A stretch of 64,000 nt of DNA from Cronobacter condimenti 1330 (GTDB taxonomy: Bacteria > Pseudomonadota > Gammaproteobacteria > Enterobacterales > Enterobacteriaceae): NCBI RefSeq assembly GCF_001277255.1, contig NZ_CP012264.1:2108001-2172000 (forward strand), in the 5' to 3' direction. Of the stretch, positions 1 to 9,043 are shown piece by piece. The translations under genes were made by a program, and so were the position numbers. Numbering within the stretch: position 1 is the first letter of the stretch; each line of letters starts with the position of its first letter. The notes beneath the pieces are model-generated. The model was not told the DNA's origin. It made no database searches and saw only the letters and a program-made list of their open reading frames with translations.

Positions 1-476
1 ACCGAACGCTGAAGCTGCGCCGCCGCCTGGAGATCGCTCTCGATTTGCGTCAGCGCCTCACGCAGCCGGGCGTTGCGTGCCGCGAGCGTCGCTTCCAGCT
101 CCAGAATGCGCTCCCCCGCATGCAGCCTTGCGCGCAGCTCGCTTTGATTCACCGGTTTACTCAGGAAGTCATCGGCACCCGCTTCAAAACCGAGCGCCAG
201 GTCGTCCACGCTTTCCCGCGCGGTGAGCACGATAAGGTAGATATAGTGTTCCTGAAAGCGGGCGCGGATCTCCTTGCAGAGCGTCAGCCCATCCATGACG
301 GGCATCTCCCAGTCGCTCAGCACCATATTAACGGGCTGCGTGGCCAGCACATCCAGCGCTGCCGCCCCGTTCACCGCTTCCAGCACCTCATAGCCCCATT
401 TGCCAAGCATACTGCCGAGCAGTCGCCGGTAAACGGTTGAGTCATCAACAATTAACACCCGCTGTCTGTGCGGCAT
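1..476 (-). CDS. Response regulator, probably with a C-terminal PP2C/SpoIIE phosphatase domain (partial)
   Basis: This is the first 158 codons of a gene that runs off the left edge. Residues 1-120 form a receiver domain: acidic pair D11-D12, phospho-acceptor D55 in SDWEMPVMDG, T85, and K107 in SKP. A coiled-coil linker follows (ERILELEATLAARNARLREAL), ending in DLQAAAQLQRS. That ending is the usual lead-in to an RsbU/SpoIIE phosphatase, so the output domain is inferred and not seen. The ATG at 476 has GAGGAG six bases upstream. It starts 10 bases after the stop of the beta-barrel gene, so the two are co-transcribed. It is a plausible phosphorelay partner for the hybrid kinase at 9474-12152. 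A GGDEF or other output domain after the linker is possible. Confidence 0.8.
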   Translation of the reverse strand, partial: MPHRQRVLIVDDSTVYRRLLGSMLGKWGYEVLEAVNGAAALDVLATQPVNMVLSDWEMPVMDGLTLCKEIRARFQEHYIYLIVLTARESVDDLALGFEAGADDFLSKPVNQSELRARLHAGERILELEATLAARNARLREALTQIESDLQAAAQLQRS

Positions 477-485
477 CGTGGCTCC

Positions 486-1400
486 TCAGAATGGCAAATA
501 CCAGATAAGGCTGACGGTGCCCTCGCGAAACTTACCGTTACCGCTCTTATGGCCCGGGTAGCGCGTGCCGCTGTAGTTGGCATATTGCAAAGAGAACGTG
601 CCCGGCTTATAGCCTGCATAACCAAAACTGTAACTGTAGTCGCCGTTCCACGGCTGCTGCTGGCTACTGTCGGGGTACCAGAATGCGGTCGCACGTACAA
701 AGTAATGCTGTTTATACGTATAGCCACAGCCGCCCAGTACAACATTTTTATTGCTTCGGATGGCGTTACTGTCCAGATCGTAATAGCGCGGCACCCAGGT
801 ATAGCCTGCCTGACAAATAATGGAATCCCCTTTGTTAATTAGCAGATGGCGCTCCAGCGGTTTGGGCAGAGAAAACTTATACGCCGCCGTAATGCCGCCT
901 TGCTCAAAATAGGTGTGCCGCTTGTTGCCCGACGGCCAGATGTGGTTATCGCCGTAGTTGCTGTAGACCAGACTGAACGTGTTAGCGTGCCAGTCGTCAT
1001 AGCCGAAGCTGTAGCGAAAATCGCTGGTATAGCGGCTTAAATCGCGCACCGGCGCGCGCATCGTGATGTTGGCAAAGAGGAAACTCCACGGCGAATATTG
1101 CAGGCTCAGATTGACGGTCTGGTTAATTTTATTGGTCTGCGATGCGGTATCGCCGCTGTTAGGGATCGTCACATACTGCTCTTTCAGCCCGCTGTTGAAA
1201 CTCAGCGCGCCGGAGAAGGTGTTGTCATTGCCGGAGAACAGCCGTCCCCAGCGGCTGGTGAATACACCCGCCTGGATAGGCTCTGCCTCGGTATCTGCGC
1301 TGGCAGCCGCCTGCGCGCTGGCTTGGGTCTGTGCGGCAAAGCCCGACGGTGTCGCCAGTGCGAGTGTTGCAAGGCCGAAGTAGTGATAAACCCTCGTCAT
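486..1400 (-). CDS. Small outer-membrane beta-barrel protein of unknown family
   Basis: The 304-residue product has a Sec signal peptide (hydrophobic core about residues 8-20, cleavage near GFAA-Q). The mature part is dominated by alternating aromatic/polar strands such as FSLVYSNYGDN and FSLQYANYSGT, and it ends in SLIWYLPF with the terminal Phe typical of barrels folded by BAM. The strand number suggests a small barrel, perhaps 12 strands, as in nucleoside-channel (Tsx-like) or YfaZ-type proteins, but I do not recognise the family. It lies 14 bases downstream of the opgC-like gene and 10 bases before the response regulator. In this context it may be a pore for, or a binder of, the polysaccharide made by the divergent operon; that role is inference. 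Confidence 0.75.
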   Translation of the reverse strand: MTRVYHYFGLATLALATPSGFAAQTQASAQAAASADTEAEPIQAGVFTSRWGRLFSGNDNTFSGALSFNSGLKEQYVTIPNSGDTASQTNKINQTVNLSLQYSPWSFLFANITMRAPVRDLSRYTSDFRYSFGYDDWHANTFSLVYSNYGDNHIWPSGNKRHTYFEQGGITAAYKFSLPKPLERHLLINKGDSIICQAGYTWVPRYYDLDSNAIRSNKNVVLGGCGYTYKQHYFVRATAFWYPDSSQQQPWNGDYSYSFGYAGYKPGTFSLQYANYSGTRYPGHKSGNGKFREGTVSLIWYLPF

Positions 1401-1414
1401 ACCCGTGTCGTTCC

Positions 1415-2635
1415 TTAATTAGGGATCCAGCGTCCGGCGACGTCATACTTCGCCATCAGCCAGAGAATGCCCAGCGCCACGCTGTGGACCAGCGTATTGA
1501 GAAGCCAGGCCTGATGCCACAAATCGAAATGCACCACCTGGCTTACCAGCAACACCACATACACATGCAAGATAAAGGTGTAGAGCGAATGCTGGCCGAG
1601 CGGGATCAGAAACCACCCTGCCAGGCGGTAAATGGGCGTCCAGCACCAGGTCAGCAGCAGATAGACCGTTACCATCAGGCTAAAGTCGTTCAATACGCGC
1701 AGTGGTCCCAGGCCATTTTTGGCAGCCCAGGTGTGGTAGAGCGCGTTAAAATCGGCAGGCGGAATCGCATGCATCAACAAGCCTGGCGGCATAAACGGGT
1801 TGGTATGATTCTGGGCGATAAACATCATGACCAGCGCACAGATGACCATCGCCGTCACGGTCACTTTTCCGGGTCCCGTTCGGGCAAGCGACAGCAATTC
1901 CTCTTTATGCCAGCCGCAGCACATGCCGAGCACATAAATAAACTGCCAGGCCATGAGCGGGAAGGCGAATTCAAATTCGCTGGCGGTCAGTCGGTACGGC
2001 GTTAGCTGATAGAGACCATAAACCAGCGCCGAACCGGCAATCAGCCATGGGGTTTTACGATATTGCAGTAGCGCCAGATAGAGCGGGCTTAGCAGCAGCA
2101 GAAAGACGTACAGACCCAGAATCTGCGTCTGGTGCGGGCCAATCTGCAAAAACAAAATAATGTTGAACCAGGTTTCTTTAATTTGTGGCGTTGCGGGAAA
2201 CAATGACCAGCTATTTCCGGAGAAACGATCGACAAAGTGCGTTATTTCAAATGTATTGATAAAGGGTATTTTCGATAACAACAATACACTCAGAATAATA
2301 ATGATATTAACCAGATAGATCTTCCAGGCGCGCCGCCAGAGTGTCCAGCCTACCGTCAGTAATACCGCCTTTTGTAACCGCTGACGATTAAGCATTCCAA
2401 GCATAAAACCCGCCAGAATCACAAACCCTTCAGCGCCTGTGGTTAATCCAAAACGCTCCCAGGTAAATATATTCAATATCGACATCACTTCCGTGTGTGC
2501 GACAACCATCATGACAAGCGCAATACCGCGCATCAGGTCGATACGCAGATCGCGCCGGTCCGCCGCTACATAGCGCCAGGAGACGCGCGCGCGCGGGATA
2601 TCGCGGGTTGAAGCAACGCTTGCTGAATCGCTCAT
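1415..2635 (-). CDS. opgC: OpgC-domain membrane acyltransferase
   Basis: This is a polytopic inner-membrane protein with about ten hydrophobic segments. The N-terminal RDLRIDLMRGIALVMMVVAHTEV is the acyltransferase-3/OpgC signature, with D-x-x-R-G and the H in the first transmembrane segment. OpgC proteins O-succinylate osmoregulated periplasmic glucans. The length (about 406 residues) fits OpgC (about 385). I chose the ATG at 2635 (MSDSASV), although an in-frame GTG lies six bases upstream. It is the first gene of a leftward operon with the beta-barrel and response-regulator genes, divergent from the glycosyltransferase operon, which suggests that it decorates that polymer. It is not beside an opgGH pair, so the symbol indicates family, not proven orthology to mdoC. 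Confidence 0.82.
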   Translation of the reverse strand: MSDSASVASTRDIPRARVSWRYVAADRRDLRIDLMRGIALVMMVVAHTEVMSILNIFTWERFGLTTGAEGFVILAGFMLGMLNRQRLQKAVLLTVGWTLWRRAWKIYLVNIIIILSVLLLSKIPFINTFEITHFVDRFSGNSWSLFPATPQIKETWFNIILFLQIGPHQTQILGLYVFLLLLSPLYLALLQYRKTPWLIAGSALVYGLYQLTPYRLTASEFEFAFPLMAWQFIYVLGMCCGWHKEELLSLARTGPGKVTVTAMVICALVMMFIAQNHTNPFMPPGLLMHAIPPADFNALYHTWAAKNGLGPLRVLNDFSLMVTVYLLLTWCWTPIYRLAGWFLIPLGQHSLYTFILHVYVVLLVSQVVHFDLWHQAWLLNTLVHSVALGILWLMAKYDVAGRWIPN

Positions 2636-2962
2636 CGGCACGGTTTCTTATCGGCTGGGGCCGCCCTTTCCTCGGCAGCGCAATATATTCTGAGTATTAT
2701 CAGAAAAGTGTATACGGCAATAAGCGAGTGTCAGTGTTTCGCGGAAAATATATTTTCTGATCGCTTTTTTTTTAAACGAAGCGGCACAGGTCGGGCGATA
2801 AATTTATCGTGCTGGAAAGTTTAGCGCGGGCATCTACAATCACTTCATAAACTTAAAACCAATGTTTTGTTGCGCCAGAGATATTTCGCTGACGGTAAAA
2901 TAGTTGCGCTCAACAATTATTTGCCGCCACTGTCTGTGTTGTGTCTGGATGATGATACCGCT
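2636..2962. promoter_or_regulatory. Divergent promoter region with two 14-bp perfect palindromes
   Basis: This roughly 330-bp A+T-rich region separates the leftward opgC operon from the rightward glycosyltransferase operon. It holds two perfect palindromes: GAAAATATATTTTC at 2744-2757 and CGATAAATTTATCG at 2796-2809. The half-site ATCAGAAAA (2699-2707) is repeated inverted as TTTTCTGAT (2753-2761), sharing the right half of the first palindrome. These are good candidates for operators that coordinate both arms. No convincing sigma-70 -35/-10 pair was assigned. Confidence 0.5.
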
Positions 2963-4777
2963 ATGGGCTTTTATTTCTCCCGCTTTGAAGACAGGAAACC
3001 ACCGGAGCCGTTAAAAACGCCGCGCGTGGTAAAAACGCTCTGGCAGATCTTGTCCGTTGCGGCACTGGTGCTGGGTGCGAATTATATTCGCTGGCGCTGG
3101 ACTGAATCGCTCAACATGGATGCGCTGTGGTATGCGCTGCCGCTGGTCATCGCAGAAACCTGCGCCTGGATTGGCACGGTGCTTTTTACCATCAACATCT
3201 GGCGTGAGGACGATCCGCCACAGCAGCCCGCTCCGCACGATATTAACGACTGCCTGAATGAGAATGACCGTACCGAGCCGCGCCCGGTGCGTGTCGATCT
3301 CTTCATTGCCACCTACTCCGAAGATGTAGAGCTGGTGCGTTTGTCCATTCAGGACGCCCTGAAAATACGCTATCCCGGCCCGCTCGATTACCGCATTCAC
3401 GTGCTTGATGATGGCCGCCGTCCGGCGATGCGCGCGGTTTGTGAAGAAGAAGGCGTTAACTACATCACGCGTGAAAGCAATATTGGCTTTAAGGCAGGCA
3501 ACCTGCGCAACGGCCTTGAACAGACAGACGGGGATTTTATTGTGATTTGCGACGCCGACACGCGGGTGTTTCCGACGTTGCTTGAGCATACGCTTGGTTA
3601 TTTCCGCGACCCGGATGTCGCGTGGGTGCAGACGCCGCAATGGTTTTTCGACTTGCCCGAAGGCGAACGTCTGCCGCGCTGGCTGGCGCGTAAAGTGGGT
3701 AAACCGGGTTACGCGCTCGGCTGGTTGTCGGAGAAAGTCGTCGGCCCGGTGACGATGGGTCGCGACCCGTTCTTTAACGATCCGCGCATGTTTTATGATG
3801 TGATCCTGCGGCGTCGTAACTGGGCGAATGCCGCCTTCTGCTGCGGTGCGGCGTCGGTGCATCGCCGCGAGGCTATTATGCAGGCGGCGCTGCGCAGTTA
3901 TGTGTGGACGGTTGAGGAAGAAATCGACCGTCACACGCGCGACATCCGCGACCCGTCCATGCGTGAAGCCCTGCAGGACGCCATGCGCCCGCACGTGCTC
4001 TATGATACTGAGCTTACGCCTTATAAATTCCACGTGTCGGAAGATATCTACACCTCCATCGTACTGCATGGCGACAGCGCCCGCCGCTGGCGCTCGGTGA
4101 TGCATCCGCGTATCGAATCTAAAATGCTCTCGCCACAGGATATGCTCACCTGGATCATTCAGCGTTTTAAGTACGCGGCCGGCTCGCTCGATATTTTGTT
4201 TCATGACAACATCTTCAGCCGCCGTCGCTTTAAGCTCTCGCTGCCGCAAACGCTAATGTACGCCACGACCTTCTGGTCTTATCTCGCCTGCGTGTGGAAT
4301 ACGGTGTTTCTTATCTCGCCGCTGATTTATCTCTTTACCGGCATCCCGCCCGTCTCCGCCTGGTCCACGCCCTTCTATCTGCATTTTTTGCCGTTTTTTA
4401 TCGTTTCGGAACTGGCGTTTATGTTTGGCACCTGGGGCATTTCCGCCTGGGATGGCCGTGCCTCGTACCTGGCGTTTTTCTCGATGAATTTAAAGGCGCT
4501 CGATACGGTGCTGCGCGGCGAGCAGATTAAGTTCCATGTGACTCCGAAAGAGCGTCAGACGGGGCGTTTTCTCTATCTGGTGAAGCCGCAAATCGCCATC
4601 GTGGTGCTCACGTTAATCGGCCTTATCTGGGGCGGAATTCAGGTGGCGCGCGGCGCGGTGGATGACCCATCGGGCTATGTGATTAACATCTTCTGGGGCG
4701 CGGTGAATATCGCTGCCATGCTGCCGATGATCATGGCCGCTATGTGGCAGCCGGCGGATGAGGAGAACGGCGCATGA
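2963..4777 (+). CDS. BcsA-like family 2 glycosyltransferase without PilZ domain
   Basis: This is a processive inner-membrane glycosyltransferase: two N-terminal membrane segments, a cytosolic GT-A domain, then about five more membrane segments. Catalytic motifs are DDG (149-151), DAD (197-199) and SED (359-361, in the place of cellulose synthase TED). The acceptor-site Q(Q/R)xRW motif reads QRFKY from Q400, so its Arg and Trp are replaced. There is no C-terminal PilZ domain, so direct c-di-GMP gating as in BcsA is unlikely. The polymer is probably a beta-glucan, but the sugar and linkage cannot be read from sequence. The frame is open from a TTG at 2867; I prefer the ATG at 2963 because MGFYFSRFEDRKPPEP looks like a cytosolic N-terminus, although its ribosome-binding site is weak. 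Its stop overlaps the next start (ATGA). Confidence 0.85.
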   Translation: MGFYFSRFEDRKPPEPLKTPRVVKTLWQILSVAALVLGANYIRWRWTESLNMDALWYALPLVIAETCAWIGTVLFTINIWREDDPPQQPAPHDINDCLNENDRTEPRPVRVDLFIATYSEDVELVRLSIQDALKIRYPGPLDYRIHVLDDGRRPAMRAVCEEEGVNYITRESNIGFKAGNLRNGLEQTDGDFIVICDADTRVFPTLLEHTLGYFRDPDVAWVQTPQWFFDLPEGERLPRWLARKVGKPGYALGWLSEKVVGPVTMGRDPFFNDPRMFYDVILRRRNWANAAFCCGAASVHRREAIMQAALRSYVWTVEEEIDRHTRDIRDPSMREALQDAMRPHVLYDTELTPYKFHVSEDIYTSIVLHGDSARRWRSVMHPRIESKMLSPQDMLTWIIQRFKYAAGSLDILFHDNIFSRRRFKLSLPQTLMYATTFWSYLACVWNTVFLISPLIYLFTGIPPVSAWSTPFYLHFLPFFIVSELAFMFGTWGISAWDGRASYLAFFSMNLKALDTVLRGEQIKFHVTPKERQTGRFLYLVKPQIAIVVLTLIGLIWGGIQVARGAVDDPSGYVINIFWGAVNIAAMLPMIMAAMWQPADEENGA

Positions 4778-6114
4778 AAGTCTCTGATGCCCTGCTGAGC
4801 GCGCGCAGTTACATCACGATTCTGGTGGGCTTTTTGATTGGCTTCGCCGTGGTGGTCTGGGTGGAGCGTCAGATGCCGACGCGCGTGGAAAGCAGTAGCG
4901 GCATTACGCTAAGTGAAGATTTCCCGCCGCTGCCGGAGTCGCGCCAGTTAACATTTGACGAGGCTGTCTGGGCACGCGTGGCGTGGCAATATTTTATCAA
5001 CAATACCCGCCCCGACGGGCTGGTGAACGCCCAGAACGGCGCGCCGTGGTTCAGTCTCTGGAGTACCGGTAGCTATCTGCTGGCGGCAGTGTCGGCCTAC
5101 CGGCTTGAGGTTATCACCCGCGACGAGTTTGATGAGCGCGTCACGCAGGCGCTTTATGCGCTCGGCGAATTGCCACTGACACCGGACGGTCTGCCCGCCG
5201 CCTATTACCGCAACAGCCCGGCGGAAATACTCGGTAAGCCACAGAGTAGCGCGATCGGCGTTGGCCGTCTGTTGATGGCGCTGCAGGTGCTGCTGTGGCA
5301 CTACCCCCAACACGCGCCCGCCGTGAATGCACTGGTGTCGCGCTGGCATCTCGACGCGCTTTTTGTTGACGCCAAAAATACCAGCGCGGCGCTTGCGGTA
5401 CGTCACTGGGTGATCCCGACCGACGAGCCGCGTGACAGCTTTGGTTATCGCACCTATGCAAGCCACACGCTGCGCCTGATTAACACTACGGCCGGGCTTG
5501 CCGTCACGCAGCCGCCGGAAGGCCAGAACATGATCGATATCGACGGCATTATGGTGCCGGATGAAGGCCTGCGCACCCCGTGGGGCAAACAGCCGTCACT
5601 GGTAAGCCTGCCGTGGCTGCTGACGGGCCTGGAGCTGGGGTTTGATGCGCAAAGCGGTGAAGTGGCCTGGCGCATTATGCAAATTCAGCAGCGGCGTCAC
5701 AGCCTGCGGGTACGTAAACCGCCTATCAGCACGGATTACGCCGAACAGGCGCCCGATTTTGCCGCAGCCATTCCTGACCGTCAGCCACAGCGGGAGCCGG
5801 GCGAAACCGCCTACGATAAAACCGCGCCGGAGCGCACCGCCATCACCTCAACCCGCTCTGCCTTCGCGTGGTATGCGCTCTTTCGTAACGGCTGGAGCGA
5901 AGCCCTGCGCCTGCAGGTGCAACCGCTGCTGGTGCCAGGTAAAGGCTGGCAACGTGGTCTGAATCTTAATAACAGCGTGAATAACGTGATTGATGCCGAC
6001 ACCAACGCGGTAGTGCTGGAGAGCCTTGCCTATATCACCGGCGGGCAACTGCTCTGTCTGGGATGCCAGTACACGCCTTCCACCGCCCATGCTTCTGCGG
6101 GAGTTACGCCATGA
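4774..6114 (+). CDS. DUF3131 protein, membrane-anchored (first of three)
   Basis: The 446-residue product has one N-terminal membrane segment (about residues 13-31, ITILVGFLIGFAVVVW) and a periplasmic DUF3131 domain. Family hallmarks are WQYFINNTRPDGLVNA, then WSTGSYLLA, and the late RSAFAWYALF and NNSVNNVIDADTNAVVLESLAY, where a conserved Asn/Glu-rich block closes the fold. DUF3131 is predicted to be an alpha/alpha-barrel resembling glycosidases or epimerases that act on glucans; activity is unproven. Its ATGA overlap with the glycosyltransferase gene indicates translational coupling and a role in making or trimming the same polymer. Confidence 0.8.
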   Translation: MKVSDALLSARSYITILVGFLIGFAVVVWVERQMPTRVESSSGITLSEDFPPLPESRQLTFDEAVWARVAWQYFINNTRPDGLVNAQNGAPWFSLWSTGSYLLAAVSAYRLEVITRDEFDERVTQALYALGELPLTPDGLPAAYYRNSPAEILGKPQSSAIGVGRLLMALQVLLWHYPQHAPAVNALVSRWHLDALFVDAKNTSAALAVRHWVIPTDEPRDSFGYRTYASHTLRLINTTAGLAVTQPPEGQNMIDIDGIMVPDEGLRTPWGKQPSLVSLPWLLTGLELGFDAQSGEVAWRIMQIQQRRHSLRVRKPPISTDYAEQAPDFAAAIPDRQPQREPGETAYDKTAPERTAITSTRSAFAWYALFRNGWSEALRLQVQPLLVPGKGWQRGLNLNNSVNNVIDADTNAVVLESLAYITGGQLLCLGCQYTPSTAHASAGVTP

Positions 6115-7661
6115 TTCTGAAATCTTTACCCCTGTTTATTCGCCTCTGCGCCTGCATCTTCTTGCTCCTGGGCTGCGCAGTGACGGCGCAGGGTCGCGGT
6201 CAACTGCCCGCCAATGACTACCCGGCGCGGCATGGTGAGCTGACCGCGCGTGAAATGGCGATGGCGAAAAACGCCTGGCAATATTTCGTGGTGAACTACC
6301 AGCCCACCACGGGACTGGTGAACGCGGTCAACCAGTATCCTTCCACCACCATGTGGGATACCGGTTCTTATATCGGCGCGATGGTCGCTGCCCGTGAGCT
6401 TGGCATTATCGATAAAGCCGAATTCGACCGCCGGATGCTAAAGCTGCTCGGCACGCTGAATAAACTCGATCTCTTCCGCAGCCAGGTGCCAAACAAGGCG
6501 TACAACACGATTACCGCCCAGAAGGTGAACTACCTGAACAAGCCGGGTGAAATCGGCTTCTCGGCGCTGGATATCGGGCGCATGTTGCTGTGGCTGAAAA
6601 TCATCAAAGAGCGTTACCCGGAATATGGCAACAGCGTCGATAACATCGTGCTGGGCTGGGATTTCACGAACGTAGTGGACCCCTGCGGCACGATGTATGG
6701 CTCGTATCTGGAAAATAATCAGCCGAAATATGTCCAGGAAGGCCGTCTGGGGTATGAAGAGTATGGCGCGGCAGGTTATCAGCTCTGGGGATTCAACACT
6801 TGTCAGGCGAACCGCCCGGAGCCGTATGCCCTGGCCGATATTTACTGCGTACTGGTGCCGTATGACTCGCGCGACCCTCGCCGGACCAGCCAGCACAACT
6901 ATGTGGTGACGGAATCCTACCTGCTCTACGGCCTGGAGATGGGCTGGGACACCGCCAAAGATCGCGACGACAGCCCGAATACCTATACGCACCCGTGGAT
7001 GAAGGATTTCGCTGACCGCGTGTATCAGGCGCAGGAGAACCGCTACACCATCACCGGGGTGATGACCGCCCGCTCCGAACATCAGCTCGATAAATCGCCG
7101 TACTTCGTTTACGACACCGTCTTTAGCGACGGCTTTAACTGGAACACGATTACCGATAAAGGCCAGTTCGTGCCGCAGGTTGCGGCGGTATCGCTCAAGG
7201 CTGCGCTCGGCATGTGGGTGTTGTGGGATTCACCCTACACCGACCGCCTCTTCACCACCATTGAGAACGCTAACGACCCGAAACAGGGCTATTACGAAGG
7301 CATCTATGAGAACGGCGACGGGCCGATTAACGCCTTCACCGGCAATAACAACGGCATCATGCTTGAAGCGCTGCTCTATAAAAAACAGGGCAAGCTGCTG
7401 CGCTTTAATACCAACGATCCGAAGAATAAAGAGTACGCGCCGTCGTTGTGGGAGAAAAAACTGGTCGATCTCTTTGAGGAGAACAACACCCGCCGCAACC
7501 GTCCGTTCCTGAATATGACGCCGGGTATTCAAAACTGGTGCCAGCAGAGCGGCACTGCGGTGCGCAGCAAACCGACCTGTCAGGCCTGCCAGTGCGCAAC
7601 CTGTAACGATGACGAACCTGTGAAACTGCCACCGGTAACCGCGACATGCTTAAAACAGTAA
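6111..7661 (+). CDS. DUF3131 lipoprotein with Cys-rich tail (second of three)
   Basis: I set the start at ATG 6111, which overlaps the previous stop (ATGA) and has GCGGGAG upstream. The 516-residue product opens with MILKSLPLFIRL and a hydrophobic stretch ending in the lipobox LLGC, so it is probably lipidated, unlike its two membrane-anchored paralogues. The DUF3131 domain has WQYFVVNYQPTTGLVNAVN, MWDTGSYIGA, and the C-terminal FTGNNNGIMLEALLYK. Mid-domain FSDGFNWNTITDKGQFVP is shared with the third copy. After the domain comes a tail with seven cysteines (NWCQQSG, CQACQCATC, TATCLKQ), which suggests disulfides or metal binding and is odd for the family. It overlaps the next gene by 16 bases. 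Confidence 0.8.
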   Translation: MILKSLPLFIRLCACIFLLLGCAVTAQGRGQLPANDYPARHGELTAREMAMAKNAWQYFVVNYQPTTGLVNAVNQYPSTTMWDTGSYIGAMVAARELGIIDKAEFDRRMLKLLGTLNKLDLFRSQVPNKAYNTITAQKVNYLNKPGEIGFSALDIGRMLLWLKIIKERYPEYGNSVDNIVLGWDFTNVVDPCGTMYGSYLENNQPKYVQEGRLGYEEYGAAGYQLWGFNTCQANRPEPYALADIYCVLVPYDSRDPRRTSQHNYVVTESYLLYGLEMGWDTAKDRDDSPNTYTHPWMKDFADRVYQAQENRYTITGVMTARSEHQLDKSPYFVYDTVFSDGFNWNTITDKGQFVPQVAAVSLKAALGMWVLWDSPYTDRLFTTIENANDPKQGYYEGIYENGDGPINAFTGNNNGIMLEALLYKKQGKLLRFNTNDPKNKEYAPSLWEKKLVDLFEENNTRRNRPFLNMTPGIQNWCQQSGTAVRSKPTCQACQCATCNDDEPVKLPPVTATCLKQ

Positions 7662-9043
7662 GCCGTCTGCTGCTTATCCTCGCCATTCTGGGCCTGGTGA
7701 TGGCCTGGCTGCTTTTGCGCGACGACCGTGCGGGCTGGCGCTGGCTTACACATGGCGGGTGGCATACCACGGCGCGCATCAGCACCCTTACGCCCCAGGA
7801 GCGCGAATGGGCCGCCATCGCCTGGCGTTATTTTGAGAACAACACCCAGGAAGCAACGGGGCTGGTGAACGGCAGCGACAAACGCCCTGTCGCCTCGCTC
7901 TGGCAGATGGGCGACGCGTTGATTGCCCTAACCGCCGCCCGCGAGCTGAACCTGGTGGATGAAAAAACCTTCGACGCCCGGCTGACGCGCCTGCTTGGTA
8001 CGCTCAATCGCCTGCCGCTGACCGCCCGCCAGACGCCAAACCGGCTTTACTCCACCTGGACGCCCACCATGGTGGATTTCACCGGCAAGCCCGGCGTGAT
8101 GGGCTGGTCGGCGCGCGACATGGCCCGCCTGATGCTGGCGCTGCGCCTTGTCGCGCAATATCACCCGCAGTACAGCGAATATCTTGAGCGGGTGGTGATG
8201 CGCTGGAATTTCTGCCCGGTCATCGATAAAGACGGCACACTGTATGCCGCGCAGATGCAAAACGGGCTACTGTCGCCGCGTGATGAAATCCGCCTTGGCG
8301 AAAGCGAATATGCCGCGGCGGGCTTCAGCCTGTGGGGGTTTAGCCCGGCGAAAGCCTGGGGGCCGCCGTCGCAGAACGTTATCATGTATGACCGCGCCTT
8401 ACCGGTGGATGCCCGCGACCCGCGCACCACCTGGCAACCGTCGCTTATTACGACGCTGCCCTACACACTGCCCGGGCTCGAATTTGGCTGGGAGGTGCCG
8501 GGCGTCGATCGGGAGAAAATCAATAACCTGCGCGAGCGCGCAAAACTGGTGTACCTGAGCCAGGAGAGCCGCTGGCAACGGGAGAATATCCTCACCGCCC
8601 GCGCCGATTTCAGTACCAGCGCCGCGCCCTGGCACGCCTCGGACACCGTCTGGGCCAACGGTTATGCGTGGAATACGCTTGGCGATGACGGCAAAGAGTA
8701 TCCGCGCCTGGCGCAGGTTTCGACCAAAGCCGTGTTTTCGCTCTGGGTGTTGTGGGACACGCCTTATACCGACGCCCTGATGCAGGCGACCCGGCTGATG
8801 TATGACGAAAAACGCGGCTGGTACGAAGGCCGCGTCGAGGCGACCGGCGACTATAACCGGTCGCTGACGCTCTCAACTAACGCCACCGTGCTGGAGGCGC
8901 TGTTCTATAAAGCGAACGGCGGCCCGTTGCTTGACAGCGATGCGCCCGCCCCCGGCAGCTATTTCAGCCGCCGTCTGAGCGACGTGTTTAACCCCCTGCG
9001 CCAGTGTTTGCCTGGCGAGAGCCGCCCGGAGGTTCGCCCATGA
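7646..9043 (+). CDS. DUF3131 protein, membrane-anchored (third of three)
   Basis: The 465-residue product has an N-terminal membrane segment (about residues 7-24, RLLLILAILGLVMAWLLL) followed by a DUF3131 domain: WRYFENNTQEATGLVNG, LWQMGDALIALTAA, VWANGYAWNTLGDDGKEYP, LSTNATVLEALFYK. It is closer to the second copy than to the first in its middle section (both have a WN..VxDxxGT.Y block and a DARDPR.T motif). Tandem duplication followed by division of labour on one substrate is the simplest reading. The stop overlaps the globin-like gene's ATG, continuing the chain of coupled starts. Confidence 0.8.
   Translation: MLKTVSRLLLILAILGLVMAWLLLRDDRAGWRWLTHGGWHTTARISTLTPQEREWAAIAWRYFENNTQEATGLVNGSDKRPVASLWQMGDALIALTAARELNLVDEKTFDARLTRLLGTLNRLPLTARQTPNRLYSTWTPTMVDFTGKPGVMGWSARDMARLMLALRLVAQYHPQYSEYLERVVMRWNFCPVIDKDGTLYAAQMQNGLLSPRDEIRLGESEYAAAGFSLWGFSPAKAWGPPSQNVIMYDRALPVDARDPRTTWQPSLITTLPYTLPGLEFGWEVPGVDREKINNLRERAKLVYLSQESRWQRENILTARADFSTSAAPWHASDTVWANGYAWNTLGDDGKEYPRLAQVSTKAVFSLWVLWDTPYTDALMQATRLMYDEKRGWYEGRVEATGDYNRSLTLSTNATVLEALFYKANGGPLLDSDAPAPGSYFSRRLSDVFNPLRQCLPGESRPEVRP

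Noticed and set aside
2780..2800. Sigma-54 promoter (GGCAC...GC) in the divergent region
   Set aside because: GGCACAGGTCGGGC lacks the required TGGCAC-N5-TTGC pattern.
3011..4249. A 412-codon open frame opposite the glycosyltransferase
   Set aside because: It is a mirror of a high-GC coding frame, with Arg/His-rich low-complexity translation and no ribosome-binding site.
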